Assembly: GCA_002398365.1 (NCBI GenBank)
Contig: DGYK01000063.1
Span: forward strand, 464,482 to 528,481
Length of the DNA: 64,000 bases
Source: Flammeovirgaceae bacterium UBA5008
GTDB lineage: Bacteria; Bacteroidota; Bacteroidia; Cytophagales; Cyclobacteriaceae
Reading direction: 5' to 3'
In this document: piece by piece, positions 26,721 through 35,741 of the stretch
How the letters are laid out: the number at the start of each line of letters is the position of its first letter
Numbering within the stretch: the stretch's first letter is position 1
Program-made: the position numbers and the translations under genes
The notes under the pieces: model-generated
The model's database searches: none
The model's input: only the letters and a program-made list of their open reading frames with translations
Told to the model about the DNA's origin: nothing

Positions 26721-28025
26721 ATGAAGTATTCCAAGTCATTTTTATTCTTAGTTGCGCTGTCATTTTTAGTTTCCTCATGCTTTTTAAGGAAGGGAGGTAA
26801 GCCTACAGCCCAGAACCCGGGTCAGGTAAGTACCACCACCGGTTTGCAATACACCCGCGATAAGGCAGAGGGTTTCGAGGTACAACCTTATAACGAACAA
26901 CCCGATGCCCCCAACATGGTGTTTATCGAAGGCGGCCGTGCTGTTTTGGGATCTTTCGAAGAAGATGTGATGTCTTACCGCGATAACGTGGAAAGAACCG
27001 TGTCAGTAGCTTCATTCTATATGGATGAAACTGAGATCGCTAACATTCACTGGTTGGAGTACCTATATTATTTGACTACTGATTCTACAAAAGTTGATGG
27101 AGGTAAAGCATATACAGCAGCTTTGCCTGACACTACTGTTTGGAGATCAAAGTTGGCTTTCAACGATCCATATGTTGATTATTATTTAAGATATGCCGGT
27201 TTCCGTTACTTCCCGGTTGTAGGTGTTAAGTGGAAACAAGCTAATGCATACGCACAATGGCGTACCGCTCGGGTAAATGCTGACCTTGCTGAAAAGGCGG
27301 GTGAAGCAGTTCCTGAACAATTAACCGGTGCTGGTCGTGTGCCTATCGAATCAGGTTATAGCATTCCAGCTTATCGTTTACCTACAGAAGCAGAGTGGGA
27401 ATACGCTGCTCAGGCTTTGATCGGAACCCAGTGGTTGGAAGAAATGCAAACTCACCAACGCCTTTATCCTTGGGACGGTCACGCATTGCGTAATCCTTAC
27501 GGAAAGCAAATGGGTTATTTCTTAGCGAACTTCAAGAGAGGTAGAGGTGACTATGGAGGTATTGCAGGAAGATTGAATGATGGTGCTTTGATCACATCTT
27601 ATATATATGAGTATCCTCCAAATGACTACGGCTTGTATAACATGGCTGGTAACGTGAGCGAGTGGGTGATGGATGTGTATCGTCCGCTTTCACATCAGGA
27701 TTTCGATGATTTGAACCCGATTCGAAGAGATGACTTTATCGATAGCCATGGCGATTATAGAAACCGCTATACTAAAACGCCTAAGGATTCTACTATTACA
27801 TTGCCTGATGGAACCTCAAAAACCATCAAGACATTTGAATACACTAAAAATCCTTCCGGCTTTATCTCATTGGTTTCAGATAAAGTACGTGTTTACAAAG
27901 GTGGATCTTGGAAAGATGTTGCATACTGGATGTCTCCTGGAACAAGACGTTTCATGGATGAAGATTCTGCTACAGCGACCATCGGTTTCCGTTGCGCGAT
28001 GATCCGTGCCGGATCTAATTACTAA
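26721..28025 (+). CDS. gldJ: GldJ-like gliding motility/type IX secretion lipoprotein
   Basis: A 434-residue lipoprotein with signal peptide and lipobox LVSSC, followed by an FGE/SUMF1-type sulfatase-modifying-factor fold. Recognisable segments are MVFIEGGRAVLGS, FYMDETEIAN, YFPVVGVKW, YRLPTEAEWEYAA, NVSEWVMDVY and GFRCAMIR. The combination with PDTTVWR and the long aromatic YYLRYAG segment resembles GldJ of Flavobacterium, needed for gliding and stability of the type IX secretion core; GldK is the alternative. It is shorter than Flavobacterium GldJ (about 560 residues). As in other Gld members, the fold is probably structural and not an enzyme. The start is the ATG at 26721; the upstream TTG at 26700 would precede the signal peptide. 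Confidence 0.75.
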   Translation: MKYSKSFLFLVALSFLVSSCFLRKGGKPTAQNPGQVSTTTGLQYTRDKAEGFEVQPYNEQPDAPNMVFIEGGRAVLGSFEEDVMSYRDNVERTVSVASFYMDETEIANIHWLEYLYYLTTDSTKVDGGKAYTAALPDTTVWRSKLAFNDPYVDYYLRYAGFRYFPVVGVKWKQANAYAQWRTARVNADLAEKAGEAVPEQLTGAGRVPIESGYSIPAYRLPTEAEWEYAAQALIGTQWLEEMQTHQRLYPWDGHALRNPYGKQMGYFLANFKRGRGDYGGIAGRLNDGALITSYIYEYPPNDYGLYNMAGNVSEWVMDVYRPLSHQDFDDLNPIRRDDFIDSHGDYRNRYTKTPKDSTITLPDGTSKTIKTFEYTKNPSGFISLVSDKVRVYKGGSWKDVAYWMSPGTRRFMDEDSATATIGFRCAMIRAGSNY

Positions 28026-28050
28026 GATTCATTGGTTTACCGATATTGAA

Positions 28051-28074
28051 AAGCCCTCGGAAGAGGGCTTTTTT
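28051..28074. terminator. Bidirectional Rho-independent terminator between gldJ and comF
   Basis: A perfect 8-bp stem, AAGCCCTC (28051-28058) with GAGGGCTT (28063-28070), closes a GGAA loop and is followed by T residues on the plus strand and preceded by A residues, so it can serve both convergent genes. It lies 26 bases after the gldJ stop and directly next to the comF stop. Confidence 0.85.
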
Positions 28075-28783
28075 ATTGGGCTTCTGCGATACAAGCCACA
28101 CTCAATTGTGAACACCCACTCTTCAACAGGTGGTTTCCGCAGGCTTCAATCGTAGCTCCGGTGGTAATCACATCGTCTACCAGTAGAATACGCTTCCCGA
28201 TAATTTTGTCAGCATGGTGCAGAGTAAAAACACTCTCCACATTTTCCCAGCGTTCCAGTTTTGTCTTTTTAGTCTGCGTAGCTGTGGAAACCGATCGTAG
28301 AGAGATATCATCATCAAATGGAATATTCAATTCTACGCTGAGGCCTTCGGCAAATTTGGCACTTTGGTTGTAGCCGCGTTTTCTTCTGCGTGAAGGGTGT
28401 AAGGGCACCGGAATAATCAGATCAAAGGCATTATCGTAGCCCGCTTTCTTCAGATCGTAGGCGTAAGCTTTTCCCAATCGAAGTCCCACTTCCGGATGAT
28501 TGTTGTATTTCAGTTGATGGAGTAAGTGCTGCACCAAACCGGTTTTGCGAAATTTCAGGTAAGCCCAGGCATGAAGTATGGGAAGCCGCACCGCCAGTCT
28601 GTTTTTGATCGGATTCTCATCCCACACATGGTAGTGTGTTTTCGGTAATTCAGCGAGACAGTGTGTGCAAAGTATGTCTTCCCCACTTACTAAACCCTCG
28701 TTACAGCCCAAACAAAAATTGGGATAGAACAACGAGACAAAATCTCTTCCTATTTGACATAGCAAATGATTTTTGAATGGCAT
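28073..28783 (-). CDS. ComF-family phosphoribosyltransferase-like protein
   Basis: A 236-residue ComF/GntX family protein. The N-terminus has a C4 zinc-ribbon (Cys24, Cys27, Cys39, Cys42), and the C-terminal half is a type I PRTase fold with the PRPP-binding motif LLVDDVITTGATIEA (about 198-212). Conserved LIPVPLHPSRRRKRGYNQ is also present. ComF takes part in single-stranded DNA import during natural transformation in competent bacteria; in Bacteroidota its role is unproven. The gene is downstream of the unknown anchored-protein gene by 13 bases, so the two may share a transcript. Confidence 0.9.
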   Translation of the reverse strand: MPFKNHLLCQIGRDFVSLFYPNFCLGCNEGLVSGEDILCTHCLAELPKTHYHVWDENPIKNRLAVRLPILHAWAYLKFRKTGLVQHLLHQLKYNNHPEVGLRLGKAYAYDLKKAGYDNAFDLIIPVPLHPSRRRKRGYNQSAKFAEGLSVELNIPFDDDISLRSVSTATQTKKTKLERWENVESVFTLHHADKIIGKRILLVDDVITTGATIEACGNHLLKSGCSQLSVACIAEAQ

Positions 28784-28796
28784 TGTTACCTTAAAA

Positions 28797-29351
28797 TTAG
28801 TCGCACGGAATTAAATCTTCTTCTCGGCCATAGAGCCAGCATTCTTTATAAATGGAACAATAGCATATTTCATAACTGAATTTCGGATAGAAGTCTTTCA
28901 ACGCCTTCTGTAACTTATTATACTCCGCCTGATCGTTTACATAAACATGAAATACTTCTACTTTCTCTCCCGGAGCCAATACCATTTTCTCCAATGAAGA
29001 ATAATATAGACTGATGCTATCGGGGTTTACGAATTTGGAGAGTAAATGATAAGGCGTCTCTACCGGTTCGTTGTTCCAACTCATCTTAGCTGATTGAATG
29101 ATAGCCGGCCCCACTCCTTTGTTGACCACACGAAGAATAAATCCATCGGTGCTTGTTTGCACATATTGACGCTCGATGTGCGGCCAAACAGCAGCATGTT
29201 GCTGCCCTTGCATAATCTTAGCTTGATAAATATACACAAACAAAGTGGCCACACTCACAAATACAGCAGACAAGGCAATAATCATTTCAGGTTTTAAACT
29301 GAATGATTTCTTAGGTTGAGGAATTAGATTTTCTTCTGTTTCGTTTTCCAT
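28797..29351 (-). CDS. Membrane-anchored protein of unknown function
   Basis: A 184-residue protein with a short polar N-terminus, one membrane helix (about residues 23-45) and a soluble domain. The domain contains the pattern LRVVNKGVGPAIIQSAKMSW, as seen in bacterial proteins with an immunoglobulin-like fold facing the periplasm. Three cysteines cluster near the end (ICYCSIYKEC) and a fourth is terminal. I do not recognise a named family. It lies between the S9 peptidase and comF genes, all on the minus strand. Confidence 0.68.
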   Translation of the reverse strand: MENETEENLIPQPKKSFSLKPEMIIALSAVFVSVATLFVYIYQAKIMQGQQHAAVWPHIERQYVQTSTDGFILRVVNKGVGPAIIQSAKMSWNNEPVETPYHLLSKFVNPDSISLYYSSLEKMVLAPGEKVEVFHVYVNDQAEYNKLQKALKDFYPKFSYEICYCSIYKECWLYGREEDLIPCD

Positions 29352-29380
29352 AGCCGCTTAAAATAGAAAAAGATGATCAA

Positions 29381-31546
29381 TTATTTTTCCGGATGCTTGG
29401 CATATCGCTCAAAGAATTCGATTACACGCAGCATGTGATCCATCATGCGACCAGGGTTTCCGCTGCGCGTTAATTCGTGCCCTTCTTTAGGATAGCGAAT
29501 GTACTCCACCGGCTTATTCAATATCTTCAAACTTTTATACAACATCTCCGATTGAATTACACCGGTGCGCAAATCAACATCGCCATGGATAATTAGCAAA
29601 GGTGTTTTGATTTTGTCTACGTAAGTTAATGGCGACTCGGAATCGAGCAATGCTTTTGTTTCTTTTTGCCAGGGATAACCGCCAAAATGATCGGGTACTA
29701 ATCGCCAGGCATTTCCTTCACCCATGAAAGTTGTAAGGTCGTATACGCCACGCTGAGCATTGGCCGCTTTGAAGCGATGATCGTGACCAACAATCCATGC
29801 CACCATGTAACCGGCATAACTTCCACCTTCCACAAAAAGATTTTCTTTGTCGATCCAAGCGTGTTGCTTCATGGCTTCATCCAACGAAGCGAGAATATCT
29901 CCGGCAGGGCTACTTCCCCAATCTTTGAAATTTCCTTTTTTGAATTTATCACCATACCCACCGCTACCGCGAGGGTTACAATACACCACGCCATACCCCC
30001 AGCTATTTTCTAATTGATATTCGTGCCACATCGAAAAGATGCCTGGTCCCCACATAGCAGAAGGGCCACCGTGAATATTCAAAATGGTGGGATATTTCAA
30101 TCCCTCTTTCTTGTTAATGGGTTCCATCACCCAATATTGAATTTTAGTGCCATCGGGTCGTGTGTACCAATATTCAGTGGGTGCAATAATGTTTTTTTCT
30201 TTTACCCAACTTTCGTTGAATTTGGTGAGTTGCTTGTGTGGCTTAGCAGATTCTTTGAGATTGAATGAATAAATCTCCCACGGATTTTTTGTTTCGGTAA
30301 GTGCATACACCACCTTATCGCCACGAATGTCATAATCATTTACACCGTTGTCGTTGCCGAATAGTTTGGTTTCTTTTCCTCCGGTAGCTGCGATTGAGTA
30401 GAGCGGAATATCACCTTCCGTTTGAGCCGTAAAGAAAATAGTTTTACTGTCGGCAGACCAGTTACCCTGGCTGGCATCTCGATCATAAGCAGCTGTAAGG
30501 GAGAGCGGACTTCCTCCCATGGCATTGACAACGGCTAATTGCGTTTGAGGTGCATGCCGATTGGAAACCGTTTCGGCATAGAATAAAATCTTTTTTCCAT
30601 CCGGTGAGAATTTAGCATTCGATAAACTATAGCTATTCCATGTCAGGAATTCTTTGGCTGTTTTTCCGGCCACGTCAATCATCCAAAGATCAGTATCCTG
30701 CTCATCATCGGGAGCTACTTTATAAACTTTTGAGTGACATACAATTTGTTTTCCATCAGGGCTCCACTCACCACCTTCAAAATCCTGATACCCGCTAGTG
30801 AGTTGAAGTGCTTTTTCATCTGCGCCAAGCGACTTGACAAACAAGTGACTAAAATCTTCTTCGGGTTGAAGGTTTAATTCGCCTTGTAATTGTTGACGAG
30901 TGAGAACGCGTGGGTTTCCATCAATAGCGTTTTTCGACAACCAGGCGCGGACTTCTTCTAAACTACCATCCGGACTATTCTTCACATTTTTCTTTTCATC
31001 GGCTTTCAGTTTTTTCCAATTCGGTTCGTCACCCACTTTTCGTGCGGGCCGTTCGTAATCCCACGTAAGTGAACCATCAATTGCATAAAATGGAAGGGAT
31101 GAAGCGAATAAAATTTTCTTTCCATCGGGGCTCCAGCGCGGACGAGTGGCACCGAATTCGGCTTTGGTGATCACCGAAGCTTCACCTCCATTCATGGGAA
31201 GTATCCATATTTGTGATTTATCGCCATCGCTTCGTACGAAGGCGATCGTTTTGCCATCAGGACTCCACTGTGGTTGACCATCGTTTTTATCGCCAAACGT
31301 AAGTTGACGTGGCTCATCGTTGCCTACTAAATCCAAGAGATATAGCTGACGCGTGTAGTAATATTCATTTTCGTTTTTCACCGCTTTGCGAATAACTACT
31401 GTAACCGCTTTGGAGCCATCCGGTGAGATTTGAATTTGGTTGGTGGTAACAATCTTCATCAGATCAGAAGCTACCACGGGAGTTTTAGTCTGTGCCGATG
31501 CATTGACAGCAATGAAAATCAGCAGTAGAAATTTTAATTTTTGCAT
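29381..31546 (-). CDS. Exported S9-family (prolyl oligopeptidase-like) peptidase
   Basis: A 721-residue secreted serine peptidase. A signal peptide (about 1-18) is followed by a beta-propeller with repeated SPDGK(K/T)I blades (about 40-430) and an alpha/beta-hydrolase domain (about 460-715). The triad is visible: Ser in GGSYAG (about 572), Asp in HGDVDLRTG and His in KEGHELTRSG. The pattern matches the acylaminoacyl-peptidase/dipeptidyl-peptidase branch (peptidase family S9). It probably trims short peptides in the periplasm for nutrition. It lies 30 bases downstream of the M20 hydrolase gene on the same strand; the two likely act together in peptide use. Confidence 0.93.
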   Translation of the reverse strand: MQKLKFLLLIFIAVNASAQTKTPVVASDLMKIVTTNQIQISPDGSKAVTVVIRKAVKNENEYYYTRQLYLLDLVGNDEPRQLTFGDKNDGQPQWSPDGKTIAFVRSDGDKSQIWILPMNGGEASVITKAEFGATRPRWSPDGKKILFASSLPFYAIDGSLTWDYERPARKVGDEPNWKKLKADEKKNVKNSPDGSLEEVRAWLSKNAIDGNPRVLTRQQLQGELNLQPEEDFSHLFVKSLGADEKALQLTSGYQDFEGGEWSPDGKQIVCHSKVYKVAPDDEQDTDLWMIDVAGKTAKEFLTWNSYSLSNAKFSPDGKKILFYAETVSNRHAPQTQLAVVNAMGGSPLSLTAAYDRDASQGNWSADSKTIFFTAQTEGDIPLYSIAATGGKETKLFGNDNGVNDYDIRGDKVVYALTETKNPWEIYSFNLKESAKPHKQLTKFNESWVKEKNIIAPTEYWYTRPDGTKIQYWVMEPINKKEGLKYPTILNIHGGPSAMWGPGIFSMWHEYQLENSWGYGVVYCNPRGSGGYGDKFKKGNFKDWGSSPAGDILASLDEAMKQHAWIDKENLFVEGGSYAGYMVAWIVGHDHRFKAANAQRGVYDLTTFMGEGNAWRLVPDHFGGYPWQKETKALLDSESPLTYVDKIKTPLLIIHGDVDLRTGVIQSEMLYKSLKILNKPVEYIRYPKEGHELTRSGNPGRMMDHMLRVIEFFERYAKHPEK

Positions 31547-31576
31547 GTATTCGGTGAATTAAAAGTGAAGCAATTT

Positions 31577-33016
31577 TTATTTGTTGTCAGTTGGAATAGG
31601 AGGAGGCCCTTCCGGAATGTAGGGTTTATACAAGAAGGCACCTTTGCGTTTCTCGAATTCTGTGCGAATGTCTTTACGCAGTTGCTCATTTTCAAAAAGA
31701 TCAACCATTGTCATAGCCAATGATTTCGATGCGAGGATAAGACCTTTGTGCCCGATGCTCATGCCGCCACAAGCTACGACACTCCATCCGTGCCACGCAG
31801 TATTTTTTGGAGCGGTAGTTGCGACTAATGTGATTTCCGGTACAAGCCAACTCACATCGCCCACATCGGTAGAACCTCCCACCGGATGTTCCAGTGTTTC
31901 ACGAAGCGGATAAATTTTTCCATCCAACTCTACTATCTTTCCACCTTGCTCTTGTTGAATTTTTTGTGCGAATGCTTGCTCTTCGGGCGTGTAGGTGATT
32001 GGGCCGAGAATTTCTAAATTTTTTTGCAGCACTCCTGCTCCTGTGCGATTGACCAGAATTTCATAGTCGCCTGCCTGCACGGTTACTTTTGCTTCTACTC
32101 CGGCAATCATTCCCGCACCTTGTGCAATTTCTTTGACGCGCGTAAAAACTTCATCGACACCAGTTCGCTGACTATCGCGCACCCACATCCAAACTTTGGC
32201 ATACTCGGGCACCACATTTGGAACATCGCCACCCGCTTTGATTGCATAGTGCATGCGCACGCTGGGGCGCACATGTTCGCGTAATAAGTTAACGCCAAAT
32301 GTAAATGCCTCGAGCGCATCTACGGCACTGCGACCATTCCATGGGTCAGCTGCTGCGTGTGCCGCCTTGCCTTTAAACTCAACCACAAAATCAACCATGG
32401 CTTGAGAGCTTTGAGTGCTGGCACCAATTTCTACATCCGGGTGCCAATCCAGACAAACATCTAAATCATTGAAGAGACCTTCACGAGCCATATACACTTT
32501 TCCACCTACCGATTCTTCGGCAGGAGTTCCATAAAAACGAATGGTGCCTTTTAGTTTTCCTTGTGCGATCAAATCTTTGATGGCGATAGCGGCACCTAAA
32601 CTGCCGGCACCAAACAAATTGTGACCACAACCATGTCCGGCTGCTCCTTTTTCCAATGCTTCTTTGGTAGGAGTTGCTTTTTGTGAAATGCCGGGCAGAG
32701 CATCGTATTCGCCCATTATGCCAATGATTGGTTTGCCGGATCCAAACTCGGCTACAAATGCTGTGGGCAACCCGGCAACGCCACGCGTAACGCGGAACCC
32801 TTGCGCCTGGGCATAGTCAGCTAATTCTTTGGATGACTTATGTTCGCGCAAAGCGGTTTCTGCATACGCCCAGATTTTATCACTGATGGCAATGAGATTG
32901 GCTTGATTTTTTTCTACCGATTGAATGACGGCTGATTTATTAGGACTTATTTTTTTGGTTTGTGCCCGCGTTGAAACGGTGGCAATAATTAAAACAAGAA
33001 TAAGAGAAAGCCGCAT
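31577..33016 (-). CDS. Exported M20-family metallo-amidohydrolase (AbgB-like)
   Basis: A 479-residue exported enzyme: signal peptide (about 1-18), then the M20 dimetal hydrolase fold with a dimerisation domain inserted. Visible metal and catalytic segments are MGEYDALPG, GHGCGHNLFGAGS, the Glu in PAEESVGG and the His in DWHPD. The C-terminal segment TAWHGWSVVACGGMS places it near AbgB and related amidohydrolases that cleave N-acyl or aminobenzoyl-glutamate-type bonds; the substrate is inferred. It is upstream of the S9 peptidase gene. Start is ATG at the complement of 33014-33016. Confidence 0.92.
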   Translation of the reverse strand: MRLSLILVLIIATVSTRAQTKKISPNKSAVIQSVEKNQANLIAISDKIWAYAETALREHKSSKELADYAQAQGFRVTRGVAGLPTAFVAEFGSGKPIIGIMGEYDALPGISQKATPTKEALEKGAAGHGCGHNLFGAGSLGAAIAIKDLIAQGKLKGTIRFYGTPAEESVGGKVYMAREGLFNDLDVCLDWHPDVEIGASTQSSQAMVDFVVEFKGKAAHAAADPWNGRSAVDALEAFTFGVNLLREHVRPSVRMHYAIKAGGDVPNVVPEYAKVWMWVRDSQRTGVDEVFTRVKEIAQGAGMIAGVEAKVTVQAGDYEILVNRTGAGVLQKNLEILGPITYTPEEQAFAQKIQQEQGGKIVELDGKIYPLRETLEHPVGGSTDVGDVSWLVPEITLVATTAPKNTAWHGWSVVACGGMSIGHKGLILASKSLAMTMVDLFENEQLRKDIRTEFEKRKGAFLYKPYIPEGPPPIPTDNK

Positions 33017-33127
33017 AAAGGTTTGGTTTAGGAAGGGAAGATATTAAAAATAATGCGGGTATGGATGTAGCAAGGATTGGATTTCACAACCTTTTTGACA
33101 GACGGTGTGTCAAAGAAAAAACGAAAT

Positions 33128-33487
33128 ATGAAGAAGCTATTGGTATTGATACTGGTCATCGTTTCAGCTTGTTCCAAAGAAACGGTTAAAACCTCGAATT
33201 GCACAGTAGAAGCAACTGTTCGTGATTTGACAGGCTTAGATGGCTGTGGTTTTGTATTTGAGCTGAATGATGGTACGCGATTGGAACCGCAAATTCTGAT
33301 GTATTGTGGTGCGATGCCTTTATCGCCCGAGGTAACAAACGATCCACTTTACAATTTTCAGTTTGTTGAGGGAAAGAAAGTCAAGATAAGCTATGAACAA
33401 GTCGAGGGAGCCAGTATTTGTATGGTTGGACCGATGGTAAAAATTACGTGTCTCACGGAATTGTCATCACCAGAAAATAATTTCTGA
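33128..33487 (+). CDS. Small lipoprotein of unknown function
   Basis: A 119-residue lipoprotein with a signal peptide ending in the lipobox VSAC (MKKLLVLILVIVSAC). The mature part has six or so beta-type strands with a Cys-rich pattern (SNCTVEATVRDLTGLDGCGF, MYCGAMP, KITC), resembling small Bacteroidota lipoproteins with an OB- or beta-sandwich fold. I do not recognise a named family. The start is ATG at 33128; a frame extending to 33077 would place 17 charged residues before the signal peptide. It converges with the GH3 gene. Confidence 0.75.
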   Translation: MKKLLVLILVIVSACSKETVKTSNCTVEATVRDLTGLDGCGFVFELNDGTRLEPQILMYCGAMPLSPEVTNDPLYNFQFVEGKKVKISYEQVEGASICMVGPMVKITCLTELSSPENNF

Positions 33488-33503
33488 TTGGCTGAATCCA
33501 ATT

Positions 33504-35027
33504 CTACTTCTCAGCAATCATTGCCAGAATTTCATCAATAAATTCGCGGGTGTTGCTCAGGCGTGGCACTTTATTTTGACCACCCAACTTGCCTCTGCGC
33601 TTCATCCAATTATAGAATGTGCCGCTGGTGACACTGCGAACAATCGGGGCTACCAATGCAATATCGTGCGCGCGTTTGGCATCATAATCGGAATTGACTT
33701 TACGCAAGGTAGTATCCAATACATCCGAGAATTTGGATAAATCAGAAGGTTGAATTTTAAACTCAATGATCCACTCGTGTCCACCGCGTTTGGATTTTTC
33801 AAGGTAGATAGGTGCTGCTGTGAAATTGTCAATGACAGCACCTGTTTGTTCGCAGGCAGCGGTGATGGCTGTTTCTGCATTTTCAATAATCACCTCTTCG
33901 CCAAAGGCATTGATAAAATGTTTGGTGCGACCGGAGATGCGAATTCGGTAGGGTGATTTGCTGGTGAACTTGATCGTATCACCAATATTGTATCGCCACA
34001 AGCCGGCATTGGTGGTAATGACCATCGCATAATTTTTTCCTAGTTCCACATCTTGCAAAGCGATTGCATCCGGATATTCTTTATCTAATTCCTCCATAGG
34101 AATAAATTCGTAGAACACCCCATAATCTAACATCAGTAAAAGATCTTCTGAATCTTTTTGATCCTGAATACCAAAGAAACCTTCACTGGCATTGTAGGTT
34201 TCCCAATACTTCATGCGATCGCTTGGTATCAGCGACTTGAAAAGATTTTTGTAAGGCTTGAACGCAACCGCTCCATGAAAGAATACTTCTAGGTTGGGCC
34301 ACACTTCTAAGATCGAATTTTTCTTTTCAAGCTCTACAATGTGTTGCAGCAAAAGCACTGTCCATGTTGGTACTCCGGCAATCTGAGTTACATCCACGCG
34401 AGCCGTTTCGCGCGCCAGCTTTTCAATTTTCTCTTCCCAGTTATCCATCAGCGCTACTTCCAAACTAGGGGTGCGAATGAACTCCGCCCACGGAGGCAAA
34501 TTTTGCATGATCACAGCCGATACATCGCCATAGTGCGAAGAGGAGGTAGGATCGTATTCATTCACGCGATAACTGCCGCCCACACCCAGTCCTTTGCCTG
34601 AGAATATCTTCGTGTCTGGATAATTATTAATGAAGATGGAATATAAATCTTTACCTCCTTTAAAGTGACAATCTTCGAGTGCTTCGGATGTTACCGGAAT
34701 AAATTTACTGCGCGCGTTGGTGGTGCCGCTGGATTTGGCAAACCACTTTACTTCGGATGGCCACAGAATGTTTTGTTCACCTCGCATCAATCGTTCGATG
34801 TAAGGAAAAAGTTGTTCGTAGGTATGAACGGGGATGCGTTTCTTAAAATCTTCGTAGTTGACTAAATCTTCAAATGCATATTTCTGTCCGAACTCGGTGT
34901 AGCGAGCGGCTGCGATCAGCTTCTTCAATACTTCGTCTTGCACTTCATAGGGGTATTTCATGAAAAGCTCCATTTGATGGATACGCTTTTTCATGACCCA
35001 GGCAAGGATAGAGTTTAGGATTTGCAT
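33504..35027 (-). CDS. GH3-family acyl-adenylate-forming protein
   Basis: A 507-residue member of the GH3 auxin-responsive promoter family, which in plants conjugates amino acids to jasmonate or auxin through an acyl-adenylate. The ATP-binding loop AKSSGTTNARSKFIP is at about residues 94-108, with YNASEGFFGIQ (about 277) and the RYNIGDTIKF motif (about 342). Bacterial GH3 proteins are common in Bacteroidota and their substrates are not known. No partner gene points to a pathway; the LAB_N protein upstream by 69 bases is the only same-strand neighbour. Start is ATG at the complement of 35025-35027. Confidence 0.92.
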   Translation of the reverse strand: MQILNSILAWVMKKRIHQMELFMKYPYEVQDEVLKKLIAAARYTEFGQKYAFEDLVNYEDFKKRIPVHTYEQLFPYIERLMRGEQNILWPSEVKWFAKSSGTTNARSKFIPVTSEALEDCHFKGGKDLYSIFINNYPDTKIFSGKGLGVGGSYRVNEYDPTSSSHYGDVSAVIMQNLPPWAEFIRTPSLEVALMDNWEEKIEKLARETARVDVTQIAGVPTWTVLLLQHIVELEKKNSILEVWPNLEVFFHGAVAFKPYKNLFKSLIPSDRMKYWETYNASEGFFGIQDQKDSEDLLLMLDYGVFYEFIPMEELDKEYPDAIALQDVELGKNYAMVITTNAGLWRYNIGDTIKFTSKSPYRIRISGRTKHFINAFGEEVIIENAETAITAACEQTGAVIDNFTAAPIYLEKSKRGGHEWIIEFKIQPSDLSKFSDVLDTTLRKVNSDYDAKRAHDIALVAPIVRSVTSGTFYNWMKRRGKLGGQNKVPRLSNTREFIDEILAMIAEK

Positions 35028-35096
35028 GCCAACGAAACCTCAAAAATAGCCCTAATTAGCTAGGTGGCAATAGGGAAGTAAGGTAATTGCTAAAAA

Positions 35097-35720
35097 TTAA
35101 GGATTTGGTATCCGGGCCTGCTTTCGGTAAATCCAGATATTGCGGATGTACACCACCAGCCCCAGCGATTGGGCTACCAACAACACGGGGTCTTTGCGGA
35201 AGACAGAATAAATCACCACCAGCACAGAGGCAAATGCACTGATCACCCAAAAACCAAGAGGAAGTAAGGACTGTTTTGCTTTTTCGGAGAAGTACCATTG
35301 GTAGAGATAGCGACAGTTGAGTAGCAATTGCCCGCTAATGCCAATGACGAGCAAAAGCAAGGTTCCTTCGCCCAATGAAAAATTCAATTCGAGTTGAACC
35401 GCACTGAATACAATAACCGGAGGCACGAGGTAAAGCAACCATTGTATTGCTTTTGGAATCTTTGCCCACGCGCTTTTTAGTTGCAGGTTGCGAATATAAA
35501 TGTAAAATGAAATGCCTTGGCCGAGCAGAATAACGGCATCATGGCGTATGAGTCCATAGATTAAAAAAAGAAAAGAGCCGCACAAACTCAGTACCCAAAA
35601 GATAGTGGGAGATAGCACGCGCCCGGCTCGCTCGGATAAAATCCACTGCACTACCGAGCGCGCCCCAAACAAACCTTGAGCGAAAAATCCCAGCGCATAA
35701 ATCCAGTACGACAGATCCAT
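35097..35720 (-). CDS. Membrane protein with two lipid A N-terminal (LAB_N) repeats
   Basis: A 207-residue integral membrane protein with about seven hydrophobic segments. It contains two copies of the LAB_N (lipid-A-disaccharide synthase N-terminal) domain: the first has FARSVVQW-type residues (GARSVVQWILSERAG, about 19-33) and the second CRYLYQWYFSEKAKQ (about 135-149). Each is followed by a PxxFW-type turn and a closing Y(I/V)RN(L/I) segment. LAB_N proteins are flippase-like membrane proteins related to lipid A or small-molecule export; the exact role here is unknown. It starts 22 bases after the efflux adaptor stop, so may be part of that transcript. Confidence 0.85.
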   Translation of the reverse strand: MDLSYWIYALGFFAQGLFGARSVVQWILSERAGRVLSPTIFWVLSLCGSFLFLIYGLIRHDAVILLGQGISFYIYIRNLQLKSAWAKIPKAIQWLLYLVPPVIVFSAVQLELNFSLGEGTLLLLVIGISGQLLLNCRYLYQWYFSEKAKQSLLPLGFWVISAFASVLVVIYSVFRKDPVLLVAQSLGLVVYIRNIWIYRKQARIPNP

Positions 35721-35741
35721 ATCTGCCGGAAAATGTACGCA

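Noticed and set aside
33077..33127. Longer start of the small lipoprotein
   Set aside because: The extension would place a charged stretch before the lipoprotein signal peptide.
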